This document shows positions 47,670 to 55,600 of a DNA stretch of 64,000 bases, in pieces. The first letter of the stretch is position 1; each line of letters begins with the position of its first letter. Below the pieces are notes generated by a model. That model ran no database searches. It saw only the letters and a program-made list of their open reading frames with translations, and was not told the origin of the DNA. The stretch spans positions 1 to 64,000 of the forward strand of contig NZ_VXKQ01000007.1 in the NCBI RefSeq assembly GCF_008711465.1, in the 5' to 3' direction. The position numbers and the translations under genes are program-made. Origin of the DNA: Francisella sp. SYW-9. GTDB taxonomy: Bacteria; Pseudomonadota; Gammaproteobacteria; Francisellales; Francisellaceae.

Positions 47670-48356
47670 TTACTTAATTACTTTATCCTTTTGTACAAAA
47701 TAGCCAACCCCTCTTATTGTTTGAATAAAGCCTGGGATGTTTAGCTTCTTTCTTAAATTATGCATATGTACTTCCAAAGTATTTGTATCCATTTCCTTAT
47801 CTGTTGCATAAACTTCTTCTAAAAGCTGTGTTTTTGGTACTACTCGACCAGCATTTTGCACTAAGATAGTCAAAAGTGCTAGCTCTTTTTTCGATACGGA
47901 AATGATAACACCATCTTTAGTAACTGTTTCTGAACTAGGATTAAAGCTATAATCGCCGAACTTAATCTCTTCAGTAATTTTCTTACCAGTTCTCTTGTCA
48001 ATCCTACGAGAAACAGCTTTAATTCTAGCTATTAACTCTTTAAGCTCAAATGGTTTCGTCAAGTAATCATCAGCACCCAAATCTAAACCCTTGATTCTAT
48101 CTTCTAAACCATCTCTAGCCGTTAGTAAAAGAATAGGCACTTTTACTCCCCTATTTCTTATATTTCTAAGGACTTCTAAGCCTGTTTTAATTGGTAAACC
48201 AATATCTAATACTACTAAATCATAAAGACCAGACTCTATAAAAGTTTGAGCCGCCTCGCCATCAGAAACCAAATTAACGATAAAACCTTCCTTTTGTAAT
48301 GCCTCTAGCAATCCTTCTCCAAGATTTAGATCATCTTCCGCCAATAATAATCTCAT
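47670..48356 (-). CDS. pmrA: Orphan OmpR-type response regulator PmrA (QseB-like)
   Basis: A 228-residue regulator with receiver residues Asp8/Asp9, phosphoacceptor Asp51 (VVLDIGLP) and Lys in YLTKPFEL (about 103). A C-terminal winged helix ends in RGVGYFVQKD. No kinase gene adjoins it; instead lepB follows after 4 bases, exactly the arrangement of Francisella pmrA, which is phosphorylated by unlinked kinases. In F. tularensis/novicida it controls the pathogenicity-island genes with MglA/SspA. The 158-base upstream region should hold its promoter, but I see no clear hexamers. Confidence 0.92.
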   Translation of the reverse strand: MRLLLAEDDLNLGEGLLEALQKEGFIVNLVSDGEAAQTFIESGLYDLVVLDIGLPIKTGLEVLRNIRNRGVKVPILLLTARDGLEDRIKGLDLGADDYLTKPFELKELIARIKAVSRRIDKRTGKKITEEIKFGDYSFNPSSETVTKDGVIISVSKKELALLTILVQNAGRVVPKTQLLEEVYATDKEMDTNTLEVHMHNLRKKLNIPGFIQTIRGVGYFVQKDKVIK

Positions 48357-48506
48357 AGTTCTTATATACCTTTATATTTTATTAAAAATCAATCATATTT
48401 AGGCAGTACACCTATCATTATAAGTATACCGCACAAGGTAACTAAAGCAAATGTTTATTTACGTTTGAAATAGTTATAACTACTGACATTATCTTAGAAA
48501 ATAGCT

Positions 48507-48530
48507 TAGTAAAATTATAAGCTTTTACTA
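48507..48530 (-). terminator. Hairpin overlapping the proC stop codon
   Basis: TAGTAAAA (48507-48514) and TTTTACTA (48523-48530) form an exact 8-bp stem with an 8-base loop spanning the proC stop at 48515. In the minus direction a partly T-rich sequence follows. It may terminate proC before the pmrA leader. Confidence 0.35.
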
Positions 48531-49333
48531 AATTCTTGAGTTAACTCTTTTGCTCTATTCATATTTGCTTTCACTGCTTTATCTACAATACCGCCAAGAT
48601 CAAAACTTTCAAAAGTCTTTAAAGCCTCAAATGTTATACCATTTTTTGATGTGACATTTTTTCTTAATGTTGCAATATCTTCATCACTATTTAAAGCCAT
48701 TTGTGCTGCCCCTAAACATGTTTGAGCAACTAGCTTCTCAGCTTGAGATTTTGCCAAACCTTCTTTTACTGCAGAATTAATCATATGCTCCATAAACTGA
48801 AAATAATATGCAGGCCCAGAACTAGCCACTGCAGCGATAATATCAATTTCGCTTTCATCACCAACAACTGTTACTACGCCCATAGTTTTCATAATATCAA
48901 TAATTAAATTTTTATCTGTATCTTTTACATTATTATTAAAGTATATCCCAGTAGCCCCAAAGCCTAAGCTACTTGGTGTATTTGGAATACTTCGAACAAA
49001 TGCTATTGTTTTATTAAAAAGCTTTTCATATGCACTAGTTTCTATACCTGCGGCAACTGTAACTATTATTTGTTTAGTAGTAACTAAATCTCTAATCTCC
49101 TTAATAAGCTCAACCATTCCTTGTGGTTTAATTGCTAATATCAATATATCTGCTTGTTTAACTGTTTCAACCAAAGAATCTGATGTAGCAATAGAATGTT
49201 TTTTATTTAAGCTCTCACGTTTCTTATCATTTCTATCAAAAACAATAATATCACTAGCATTATAGCCATGTGCTACCATCCCAGCAATCATCGCTGATGC
49301 CATATTTCCACCACCAATAAAACATATTTTCAT
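48515..49333 (-). CDS. proC: Pyrroline-5-carboxylate reductase
   Basis: A 272-residue NADPH-dependent enzyme making proline from pyrroline-5-carboxylate. The N-terminal CFIGGGNMASAMI (Rossmann), FVRSIPNTPSSLG and the AVASSGPAYYFQFMEHMI helix are family hallmarks, and the length is typical (about 270). It is single-gene, 158 bases upstream of pmrA, and divergent from rdgB across a 147-base region that contains an 18-bp tandem repeat. Together with the ornithine cyclodeaminase at 23.1 kb the window encodes two routes to proline. Confidence 0.95.
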   Translation of the reverse strand: MKICFIGGGNMASAMIAGMVAHGYNASDIIVFDRNDKKRESLNKKHSIATSDSLVETVKQADILILAIKPQGMVELIKEIRDLVTTKQIIVTVAAGIETSAYEKLFNKTIAFVRSIPNTPSSLGFGATGIYFNNNVKDTDKNLIIDIMKTMGVVTVVGDESEIDIIAAVASSGPAYYFQFMEHMINSAVKEGLAKSQAEKLVAQTCLGAAQMALNSDEDIATLRKNVTSKNGITFEALKTFESFDLGGIVDKAVKANMNRAKELTQEFSKSL

Positions 49334-49400
49334 AACAACCTCTTATTATTTTTACTTTAATTTCCTTAAATCACTTAAAGAATAACATTTACAACAAATA

Positions 49401-49452
49401 TTGCTAATATATATACAATTGCTAATATATATACAATTGCTAATATATACAA
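49401..49452. repeat. 18-bp tandem repeat, about 2.9 copies, in the proC-rdgB intergenic region
   Basis: TTGCTAATATATATACAA occurs at 49401-49418 and again without gap at 49419-49436. A third copy, shortened by one TA dinucleotide (16 bases), is at 49437-49452. It lies 29-80 bases upstream of the rdgB ATG and within the proC upstream region. Exact repetition suggests a variable-number locus. Confidence 0.9.
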
Positions 49453-49480
49453 ATGAATAAAACTATCTGAGCTTATCAAT

Positions 49481-50062
49481 ATGAAAGAAATAGTTCTTGC
49501 ATCAAGCAATAAAGGAAAAATAAAAGAATTTACAGAAATATTTGCAAAAATAAATGTAAAAATAATACCTCAAACTGAATTTAATGTCCCAGATGCAGAT
49601 GAAACTGGTCTTAGCTTTATTGAAAATGCTATTTTAAAAGCTCGTAACTGCTCTGAACATACTGGCTTACCTGCAATAGCAGATGACTCAGGACTAGAAG
49701 TTTTCTCCCTAAATGGAGAGCCTGGTATATATTCGGCAAGATACTCTGGAGAGCATGGTAACGACAAGGCTAATATCGACAAACTTTTGGCTAAAATTAA
49801 TCATACTTCATGTAAAAGTGCTAGGTTTGTCTGTGCCTTAGCTTATGTGAAACATCCACTAGACCCAACCCCTGTTACTACTCTAGGATTTCTTAATGGA
49901 GAAATCTCTGATATGCCAAGAGGTGAGCATGGATTTGGTTATGATCCAATTTTTACATTACCTGAGCTAAATAAGACTTTAGCTGAGATTTCTCTTGAGC
50001 ACAAAAATAAAATAAGCCACAGAGCTATCGCTCTTAAAAACATCCTTAAGGTATTAAGCTAA
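49481..50062 (+). CDS. rdgB: XTP/dITP pyrophosphatase (RdgB/HAM1)
   Basis: A 193-residue house-cleaning nucleotide pyrophosphatase that hydrolyses XTP, dITP and ITP to monophosphates, preventing their incorporation into nucleic acid. [11 protein letters not shown] at the N-terminus, [26 protein letters not shown] and [11 protein letters not shown] are family signatures, followed by the C-terminal SHRAIALK. Length matches (about 195). The upstream region carries the tandem repeat. waaA follows 94 bases downstream. Confidence 0.95.
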   Translation: MKEIVLASSNKGKIKEFTEIFAKINVKIIPQTEFNVPDADETGLSFIENAILKARNCSEHTGLPAIADDSGLEVFSLNGEPGIYSARYSGEHGNDKANIDKLLAKINHTSCKSARFVCALAYVKHPLDPTPVTTLGFLNGEISDMPRGEHGFGYDPIFTLPELNKTLAEISLEHKNKISHRAIALKNILKVLS

Positions 50063-50113
50063 ATTTAATCACATATCAGATTATCTAAATCTTAGATTAT
50101 ATGTTAAAATACT

Positions 50114-50140
50114 TTGACATGTAGGTGCTATCAATAATAA
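50114..50140 (+). promoter_or_regulatory. Candidate promoter of waaA
   Basis: A perfect TTGACA (50114-50119) is followed after 15 bases by TAATAA (50135-50140), 17 bases before the GTG start. The -10 and spacing are suboptimal, so this is tentative. Confidence 0.3.
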
Positions 50141-50156
50141 AGCTTTAGGTTGGAAT

Positions 50157-51452
50157 GTGAAACATTTAAAAACTTTTATTTATTTTACTCTATCTCATAT
50201 ATATTCTAGCCTTTTTACTATTTTCATACCTGCTATATACCTAAAGAAGCTACGTCGCAGCCTAAAAAACCCTAATTATAGAAAAAGATGGTCTGAAAGG
50301 TTTGGCCAAACCAAGATACGTCTTAAAGATTGTATCTGGTTACATTCAGTATCAGTTGGTGAAACAGTTTCTGCAGAACCTTTAGTCAAAAAGCTACTCG
50401 AAAACTATCCTGATGATAATTTTGTAATCACTACGACAACACCAACAGGTAGTGATGTTGTTGAACGATTATATTCAAATTATAAAAATGTTCATCATCT
50501 TTATATCCCATATGACATACTACCATTTATAAATAGTTTTTTTACAAAACTAAATCCAAAAATCTTCATCATAATCGAGACTGAGATATGGCCAAATATA
50601 TTAAATAAATGCTTTGCCGAAAATATCCCTGTAGTAATAACTAATGCAAGACTATCAAAAAGATCTATGCGCAATTATACAAAACTACCTTTTGCTAAAG
50701 AATTTTTATTTAGTAAAATCTCTCTTGTTAATGCTCAAACAGAAAAAGATGCTAAAAGATATCATTCTTTAGGTATTCCTAAAGATAAAATATCATTAAC
50801 AGGAAATTTAAAATACAACCTTATCACTCCTGAAAATTTACAAGAAAAAATGTCCGACTTGAAGGCGAGTTTGGGAAATAGAACTGTTTGGATTGCTGGT
50901 AGCACACACCAAGGTGAAGAAGAAGAGATACTTAAAGCTCATAGAGAGATTTTAAAAACATACCCTGAATGCTTATTAATTATAGTCCCTAGACATAAAG
51001 AAAGGTTTCTAAGAATTGAAAAACTTATAAATGATGAATCTTTTTCATATCAAAAAAGAAGTTTATCAAAAAATAAAATACTAAGTAATACCCAAGTATA
51101 TCTTGGTGATACAATGGGCGAACTTTTAGATCTCTACTATATTTCTAATATCGCTTTTGTCGGAGGTAGCTTGATAGATAATGGTGGTCACAATTTACTT
51201 GAGCCAGCTGCACTAGCAAAACCTATAATTAGTGGAGCAAGCTTATTTAACTTTAGTAAAATATCTAAAGAGTTAACAGATAACCATGCATTAATAAAAG
51301 TGAAAGACAATAAAGATCTATCTAAGAATATACTAAAAATCCTAAATGATAACGCTCTTAGAGTTAAAATGTCTTCAGGATCACTAAAAACCTTTAGAAA
51401 ACATAGTGATGTTCTAGATAAGCAATATGATAATATTATAAAATTCTTATGA
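50157..51452 (+). CDS. waaA: Kdo (3-deoxy-D-manno-octulosonic acid) transferase
   Basis: A 431-residue inner-membrane-associated GT-B glycosyltransferase (E. coli WaaA 425) that adds Kdo to lipid A precursor. The N-terminal hydrophobic anchor is followed by RWSERFGQ, then WLHSVSVGET with the catalytic region Glu, then TTTTPTG, and in the second domain GGSLIDNGGHNLLEPAA, the sugar-nucleotide contact. The start appears to be GTG 50157; no in-frame ATG exists upstream. The stop overlaps ispA by 4 bases (ATGA). Confidence 0.94.
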   Translation: MKHLKTFIYFTLSHIYSSLFTIFIPAIYLKKLRRSLKNPNYRKRWSERFGQTKIRLKDCIWLHSVSVGETVSAEPLVKKLLENYPDDNFVITTTTPTGSDVVERLYSNYKNVHHLYIPYDILPFINSFFTKLNPKIFIIIETEIWPNILNKCFAENIPVVITNARLSKRSMRNYTKLPFAKEFLFSKISLVNAQTEKDAKRYHSLGIPKDKISLTGNLKYNLITPENLQEKMSDLKASLGNRTVWIAGSTHQGEEEEILKAHREILKTYPECLLIIVPRHKERFLRIEKLINDESFSYQKRSLSKNKILSNTQVYLGDTMGELLDLYYISNIAFVGGSLIDNGGHNLLEPAALAKPIISGASLFNFSKISKELTDNHALIKVKDNKDLSKNILKILNDNALRVKMSSGSLKTFRKHSDVLDKQYDNIIKFL

Positions 51453-52330
51453 AAACCAAAAATATCTTAATAGACTTCAACAACTTTGCTGAAAATATTT
51501 TTAGAAGCATCTTATGTCCGTCAAGTACATTACTAGAGGCTATGAAATATAGCTTTTTTAGTGGTGGCAAAAGAGTAAGAGCCCAATTTGTTTATGCCAT
51601 AGGTGAGATATTTAATATAGATATAAACAATTGTCATAGAATTGCCTTCGCTATAGAAGCAATTCACACATATTCATTAATTCACGATGATTTGCCTGCT
51701 ATGGATGATGACAATATACGCAGAGGTAAACCAACATGTCATATCAAGTTTAATGAAGCTACAGCAATTTTAGCTGGAGATGCGCTTCAAGCTTTAGCTT
51801 TTGAGATAATTCAAGATATTGAAGTAAACAATATTGCACAACTAAAAAATATCACCAAGATCTTTAGCAGATGTAGTGGTTCAGCTGGCATGGTATCAGG
51901 CCAGCAACTTGATATTGAAGGTGAAAATAAACAGCTACAATTAGATTCTCTAGAAGTTGTTCATATAAATAAAACAGCAAAAATGTTTACAGCAAGCATA
52001 CTTTTGCCTTACTTAACATTAGACAACCACTGCTCTAGCACAAAAACTTCTTTAATTAAGCTTTCAGAATTAATAGGTTTGTGCTTTCAAATTAAAGATG
52101 ATATTTTAGATGTTACAAAGACATCTGATGAATTAGGTAAAACTAGTGCTAAAGATATTTTTTCTAATAAGTCAACATATGTTTCCTTAATGGGGTTAGA
52201 TGAGGCTAATAATTATCTCAGTAGCAAAAAAAGACAAATTGACGATATATTAAATATTTTAAAGAAAGAAAACTTGAACCTTGCAACGCTTGAAAAGCTG
52301 ATTAATCTAGTTATTAATAGAAACTATTAA
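51449..52330 (+). CDS. ispA: Polyprenyl (farnesyl) diphosphate synthase
   Basis: A 293-residue trans-prenyltransferase making farnesyl diphosphate for quinone and undecaprenyl synthesis. The first Asp-rich motif DDLPAMDDD (about residues 82-90), the GGKRVRAQ start block, and the second Asp-rich motif IKDDILD (about 216-222) are clear. The Cys or aromatic residues upstream of the first motif suggest the short-chain group. Translation is coupled to waaA through a 4-base overlap. pcs follows 47 bases downstream. Confidence 0.92.
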   Translation: MKTKNILIDFNNFAENIFRSILCPSSTLLEAMKYSFFSGGKRVRAQFVYAIGEIFNIDINNCHRIAFAIEAIHTYSLIHDDLPAMDDDNIRRGKPTCHIKFNEATAILAGDALQALAFEIIQDIEVNNIAQLKNITKIFSRCSGSAGMVSGQQLDIEGENKQLQLDSLEVVHINKTAKMFTASILLPYLTLDNHCSSTKTSLIKLSELIGLCFQIKDDILDVTKTSDELGKTSAKDIFSNKSTYVSLMGLDEANNYLSSKKRQIDDILNILKKENLNLATLEKLINLVINRNY

Positions 52331-52377
52331 TTATTTTTGCTACAATTCCGTAAATTTACTTATAAAAAACAATCAAA

Positions 52378-53136
52378 ATGCAGACATTTCAGAAAATATA
52401 TGCCTGGCTAGTACACCTTTTTACATCCTTAGGTGCTGTATTTGGTATATTAGCTATCATTTTTTCAATTGAAGCAGCAAAAGCTAGTGTCACTGGTCAA
52501 ATAAGTCTACACCATCACTATATTAAGCTTTCTATGTTTAGTATTATTATGGCTATATTTATTGACTCCATTGATGGAAGTTTAGCCAGATTAGTCGATA
52601 TTAAAAAACTTGCTCCATTAGATGGTGCACTTTTAGATAACATTATTGACTTTACAACTTACTCTATCGTGCCTTGCATTTGGATATATGTTTCTGGTGT
52701 AGTAAGCCAAGATTGGTTAATACCAATAGTTGTAATGATAACAATTTCATCATCATATCAGTTCTGCCAACCTAATGCTAAAACTAACAATAACTTCTTT
52801 GTTGGCTTCCCAAGCTATTGGAATGTTATTGTAATGTTTATGCTATGCTTCCAATCTTCGCAATTAGTTAATGAACTTACTATAGTAATATTAACAATAT
52901 TTTCATTTATACCAATTAAATACATCTACCTTTCAAGGACAGAAAATATAAGTAATAGCAAAGCTGTAAAACTATTTACTTTCACATTTACTATGTTAGC
53001 CTCAGCATCAACATTTTTAGCTGTTATTCTTTACCCTATGAAAACACCTTCACCAATTATTAGCATTATAGTTTTATTTATGATTTTTTATATACTATTT
53101 AGCTTTAAACTAAACGTAAAACCTGTAAGAAATTAA
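52378..53136 (+). CDS. pcs: Phosphatidylcholine synthase (Pcs)
   Basis: A 252-residue membrane protein of the CDP-alcohol phosphatidyltransferase family with about seven helices. The CDP-binding signature is visible as DSIDGSLAR followed by LDGALLDNIIDF. The following sequence (TTYSIVPCIWIY, NNFFVGFPSYWNV) matches Sinorhizobium-type Pcs, which condenses CDP-diacylglycerol with choline. That makes phosphatidylcholine, a known lipid of Francisella. Choline would have to be imported. It lies between ispA and ppk2. Confidence 0.88.
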   Translation: MQTFQKIYAWLVHLFTSLGAVFGILAIIFSIEAAKASVTGQISLHHHYIKLSMFSIIMAIFIDSIDGSLARLVDIKKLAPLDGALLDNIIDFTTYSIVPCIWIYVSGVVSQDWLIPIVVMITISSSYQFCQPNAKTNNNFFVGFPSYWNVIVMFMLCFQSSQLVNELTIVILTIFSFIPIKYIYLSRTENISNSKAVKLFTFTFTMLASASTFLAVILYPMKTPSPIISIIVLFMIFYILFSFKLNVKPVRN

Positions 53137-53171
53137 CCTATCTATTTACTATCTCTATATGCTAATATATT

Positions 53172-53192
53172 ACTCAAATCAATTATTTGAGT
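53172..53192 (+). promoter_or_regulatory. 8-bp perfect hairpin overlapping the ppk2 ribosome-binding region
   Basis: ACTCAAAT (53172-53179) pairs with ATTTGAGT (53185-53192) across a 5-base loop. The right arm contains the TTTGAG that would serve as Shine-Dalgarno for the ppk2 ATG at 53200. It could hide the ribosome site, or serve as a weak pcs terminator since GTTGTTT follows. Confidence 0.45.
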
Positions 53193-53199
53193 GTTGTTT

Positions 53200-54009
53200 A
53201 TGAAAGTTCTAAGTCAAGAAGAGCGACAAAAACTTTTTGTTGAAAATATTTTCCCATATAAACATAAAATACCTCGTAAAGTTTATGAGAAACAGAAGCA
53301 TCACTTACAAATAGAGTTATTAAAATTCCAACGATGGGTAAAAGAAAACAACAAAAAAGTATTAATTATTTTTGAAGGTCGTGATGCCGCTGGCAAGGGT
53401 GGAACCATTAAACGTATGATGGAACATCTTAACCCCCGCGGTGCTAAAGTTATTGCTCTTGAGAAGCCTTCTGAAAGAGAACGAAACCAATGGTATTTCC
53501 AGCGCTATATTGAACATTTACCATCTGGAGGAGAAATAGTCCTCTTCGACAGATCTTGGTATAACAGAGCAGGTGTAGAAAGAGTTATGGGGTTCTGTAC
53601 TGAAAGAGAGTATTTCTCATTTCTAGAGCAGGCACCACAGCTTGAAAAAATGCTTGTTGATAGTGGCACTATGATAATTAAGTTTTGGTTCTCTGTAAGC
53701 CAGCAAGAGCAAAAAAATAGATTTACAGCTAGGGAATCACACCCTCTAAAACAATGGAAGCTTAGTCCTATTGATAAAGCATCCCTTGATAAATGGGATG
53801 ATTATACTGAAGCTAAAGAGAGAATGTTTATTTATACAGATAAACCATACGCTCCTTGGGTAATCGTAAAATCAGATGATAAGAAAAGAGCAAGATTAAA
53901 TGCTATAAGACATATTTTAAGTATTGTAGACTATGATAACAAAGATTCTGAAGTAGCCATTTCCCCAGATCCGCTCATTGTTGGAACCTCTTCAAAAATA
54001 TATAAATAA
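53200..54009 (+). CDS. ppk2: Polyphosphate kinase 2
   Basis: A 269-residue PPK2-family enzyme that transfers phosphate between polyphosphate and nucleotides. Walker A FEGRDAAGKGG (about 57-67), Walker B-like FDRSWYNRAG (about 116-125) and the lid region with many Arg/Lys are present. Single-domain length (about 270-300) indicates a class I enzyme. I choose ATG 53200 over the GTG at 53191 because the only purine-rich ribosome site (TTTGAG) ends at 53191. The tRNA gene follows 68 bases downstream with its own promoter. Confidence 0.95.
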   Translation: MKVLSQEERQKLFVENIFPYKHKIPRKVYEKQKHHLQIELLKFQRWVKENNKKVLIIFEGRDAAGKGGTIKRMMEHLNPRGAKVIALEKPSERERNQWYFQRYIEHLPSGGEIVLFDRSWYNRAGVERVMGFCTEREYFSFLEQAPQLEKMLVDSGTMIIKFWFSVSQQEQKNRFTARESHPLKQWKLSPIDKASLDKWDDYTEAKERMFIYTDKPYAPWVIVKSDDKKRARLNAIRHILSIVDYDNKDSEVAISPDPLIVGTSSKIYK

Positions 54010-54034
54010 AAAGCGAATAAATTCAAAATAAATA

Positions 54035-54063
54035 TTGACTACTAGCATTATTTTAAATATAAT
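54035..54063 (+). promoter_or_regulatory. Strong sigma-70 promoter of the tRNA gene
   Basis: TTGACT (54035-54040) and a perfect TATAAT (54058-54063) are separated by exactly 17 bases. The predicted start, near 54070, is about 8 bases before the mature tRNA 5' end. Confidence 0.88.
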
Positions 54064-54077
54064 TCTGCTTATGTTTT

Positions 54078-54154
54078 GGGCCTATAGCTCAGTTGGTTAG
54101 AGCGCCGGACTCATAATCCGTAGGTCGTAGGTTCGAGTCCTACTGGGCCCACCA
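54078..54154 (+). tRNA. tRNA with CAT anticodon (tRNA-Ile2 or elongator tRNA-Met)
   Basis: A complete 77-base cloverleaf with encoded CCA. The acceptor GGGCCTA pairs with TGGGCCC (one G-T wobble), the D-arm is GCTC/GAGC, the anticodon loop is CTCATAA, and the T-arm is GTAGG-TTCGAGT-CCTAC. Anticodon CAT can mean Met or, with lysidine at C34, Ile for AUA codons. C4-G69 and C5-G68 in the acceptor are determinants I associate with the lysidine enzyme TilS, so I lean to tRNA-Ile2. The 27-43 position is a C-T mismatch. It is clearly not the initiator, which lacks the 1-72 pair. Confidence 0.92.
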
Positions 54155-54197
54155 TTACATTCTAATAAATCTAAGTTATTTCCTTATAAAAAATTAT

Positions 54198-54581
54198 CTA
54201 TTTCTCCTTATCGGGATAAATATTTGAGCCTTTATGCTTTTTTTCATCCCAAATTTCTTCTTCTGTTAAATAAGTTTCTATAAACTCAATTACAGCACCA
54301 TTTGATTCAACTATTGCAACTCTAAATCCTTCTATAGGAAAGTAAGGACCCAGAAGAATATTTTTATCCCTAATAACCTCTTCTAAATCTTCTACCTTAT
54401 ATGCTATATGAGGTTGTGTTTGAATTAGTTTATCTAATGGACAATTAGGTCCAAACCTATGATACTGTATCCTTCCTGGCAACTCTCCTCCTGAAGTATA
54501 CATATCCATAACTTGACTATAACGTTCTCCTTGACGAGGTTCTGTAACAGGGATTCCTACATGATGGTATTTGTATTTCAT
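54198..54581 (-). CDS. VOC (glyoxalase/bleomycin-resistance-like) family protein
   Basis: A 127-residue single-module vicinal-oxygen-chelate protein. YKYHHVGIPVTEP at the start provides the first metal-type His, TQPHIAYKVEDLEEVI the middle, and RVAIVESNGAVIEFIE the C-terminal Glu of the typical beta-alpha-beta-beta-beta repeat. The substrate is unknown. It is divergent from a LysR-type gene with a palindromic site between them, so it was probably that regulator's target. The gene ends 43 bases after the tRNA. Confidence 0.82.
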   Translation of the reverse strand: MKYKYHHVGIPVTEPRQGERYSQVMDMYTSGGELPGRIQYHRFGPNCPLDKLIQTQPHIAYKVEDLEEVIRDKNILLGPYFPIEGFRVAIVESNGAVIEFIETYLTEEEIWDEKKHKGSNIYPDKEK

Positions 54582-54660
54582 TCTAATTATATAGCTTTAA
54601 TTTATTTTCCTATAGTATAAACCTTTTATCTGAGATTTTTACTACAATTATTTCATCAAC

Positions 54661-54679
54661 TATAAACTTATAGTTTATA
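54661..54679. promoter_or_regulatory. Palindrome between the VOC and LysR genes (putative LysR-type operator)
   Basis: TATAAACT (54661-54668) and AGTTTATA (54672-54679) are exact inverted repeats with a 3-base centre. A degenerate half copy (TATAGTTTGTATA) follows at 54694-54706 close to the LysR start. The position in the divergent promoter region and the T/A-ended dyad are typical of LysR-type binding sites. Confidence 0.6.
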
Positions 54680-54714
54680 ATTAAATTAAGTTTTATAGTT
54701 TGTATATCTTTAAT

Positions 54715-55583
54715 ATGCTAAATTACTCTCAAATAAAATACTTCTTAAAGGTCGCCCAACATCTAAACTATAAAAATGCTGCCGATGATTTATGTATATC
54801 GCCAACAGCTGTTAGCAAACAAATTATTGCTTTAGAAAATTACTTATCAGAAAAGTTATTCTATAGAAATACTCGAAATGTAGAGTTGACTCCATTTGGA
54901 ATAATAATGTTAGATAAGTGTAAAAAATTAATCCAAGAAACTAATAATCTAGAAGAATTTATTGAATCTAGGCAGGCAACTCCTCAAGGTAAATTAACCA
55001 TACTTGTATCAAAAATACTTGCTAGAAAGTTTATATTAGAACATTTAAATGACTTTGTAAAAAAATACCCCTTAATTCAATGTGAATTAATATTCTCTGA
55101 GCATGATTCAGATTTAGCAAGAAAAGACATCGATATAATGGTCGGATTTCCACAGATCCCTCCAATTACAGATTCTTTTAGATATAAGAAAATGCAGCCA
55201 ATCTCAAATATATTATGCGGATCACCAAGACTAATCAAAGAATATGGCTTACCCAGATCAATAAATGATCTGTTAGACTATCCCTTTATATCCCACTCTT
55301 TAAGAAAGCCTGCCACAAAACTACCATTAAAAAATGGGGATTATACCCCTGCTCTGCACCAATATTATTTATTGATGATTTTAGTGCTCTTAATGAAGCC
55401 TGTAAGAAAGGTATTGGACTTTTTTTAACTGGGGATAGATTAGTTGAAAAAGACATCCAAAATGGCTATTTAATACAAGTATTACCAGAAGTTAAATTTA
55501 GAGAATATGAGATCTTTACTTTTTATCAATCTCACGAATATGATATTCCAAAAGTAAGAGCTTTTTTAGATTTTTATCTTTGA
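54715..55583 (+). pseudogene. LysR-family transcriptional regulator with a frameshift
   Basis: Residues from ATG 54715 (MLNYSQIKYFLKVAQ) form a normal LysR N-terminal winged helix, with NAADDLCISPTAVSKQI as the recognition region, followed by a substrate domain up to about residue 213 (KNGDYTPAL). The frame then runs into out-of-frame sequence and stops at 55428. In the +2 frame from 55356 the missing end is present and uninterrupted (APILFIDDFSALNEACKKG to DIPKVRAFLDFYL, stop at 55583). Insertion of one base near 55355 would restore a protein of about 290 residues, the usual LysR length. Either a true one-base deletion or a sequencing error. The DNA-binding half would still be made. Confidence 0.85.
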
Positions 55584-55600
55584 TAAATAATAGTTATTGA

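Noticed and set aside
49401-49452. Tandem repeats considered as a CRISPR array
   Set aside because: The units are directly adjacent with no spacers and are only 18 bases, so this is a simple tandem repeat.
53191-53199. GTG start for ppk2 three codons upstream
   Set aside because: The purine-rich site needed for initiation would overlap the codon itself; the ATG at 53200 has proper spacing.
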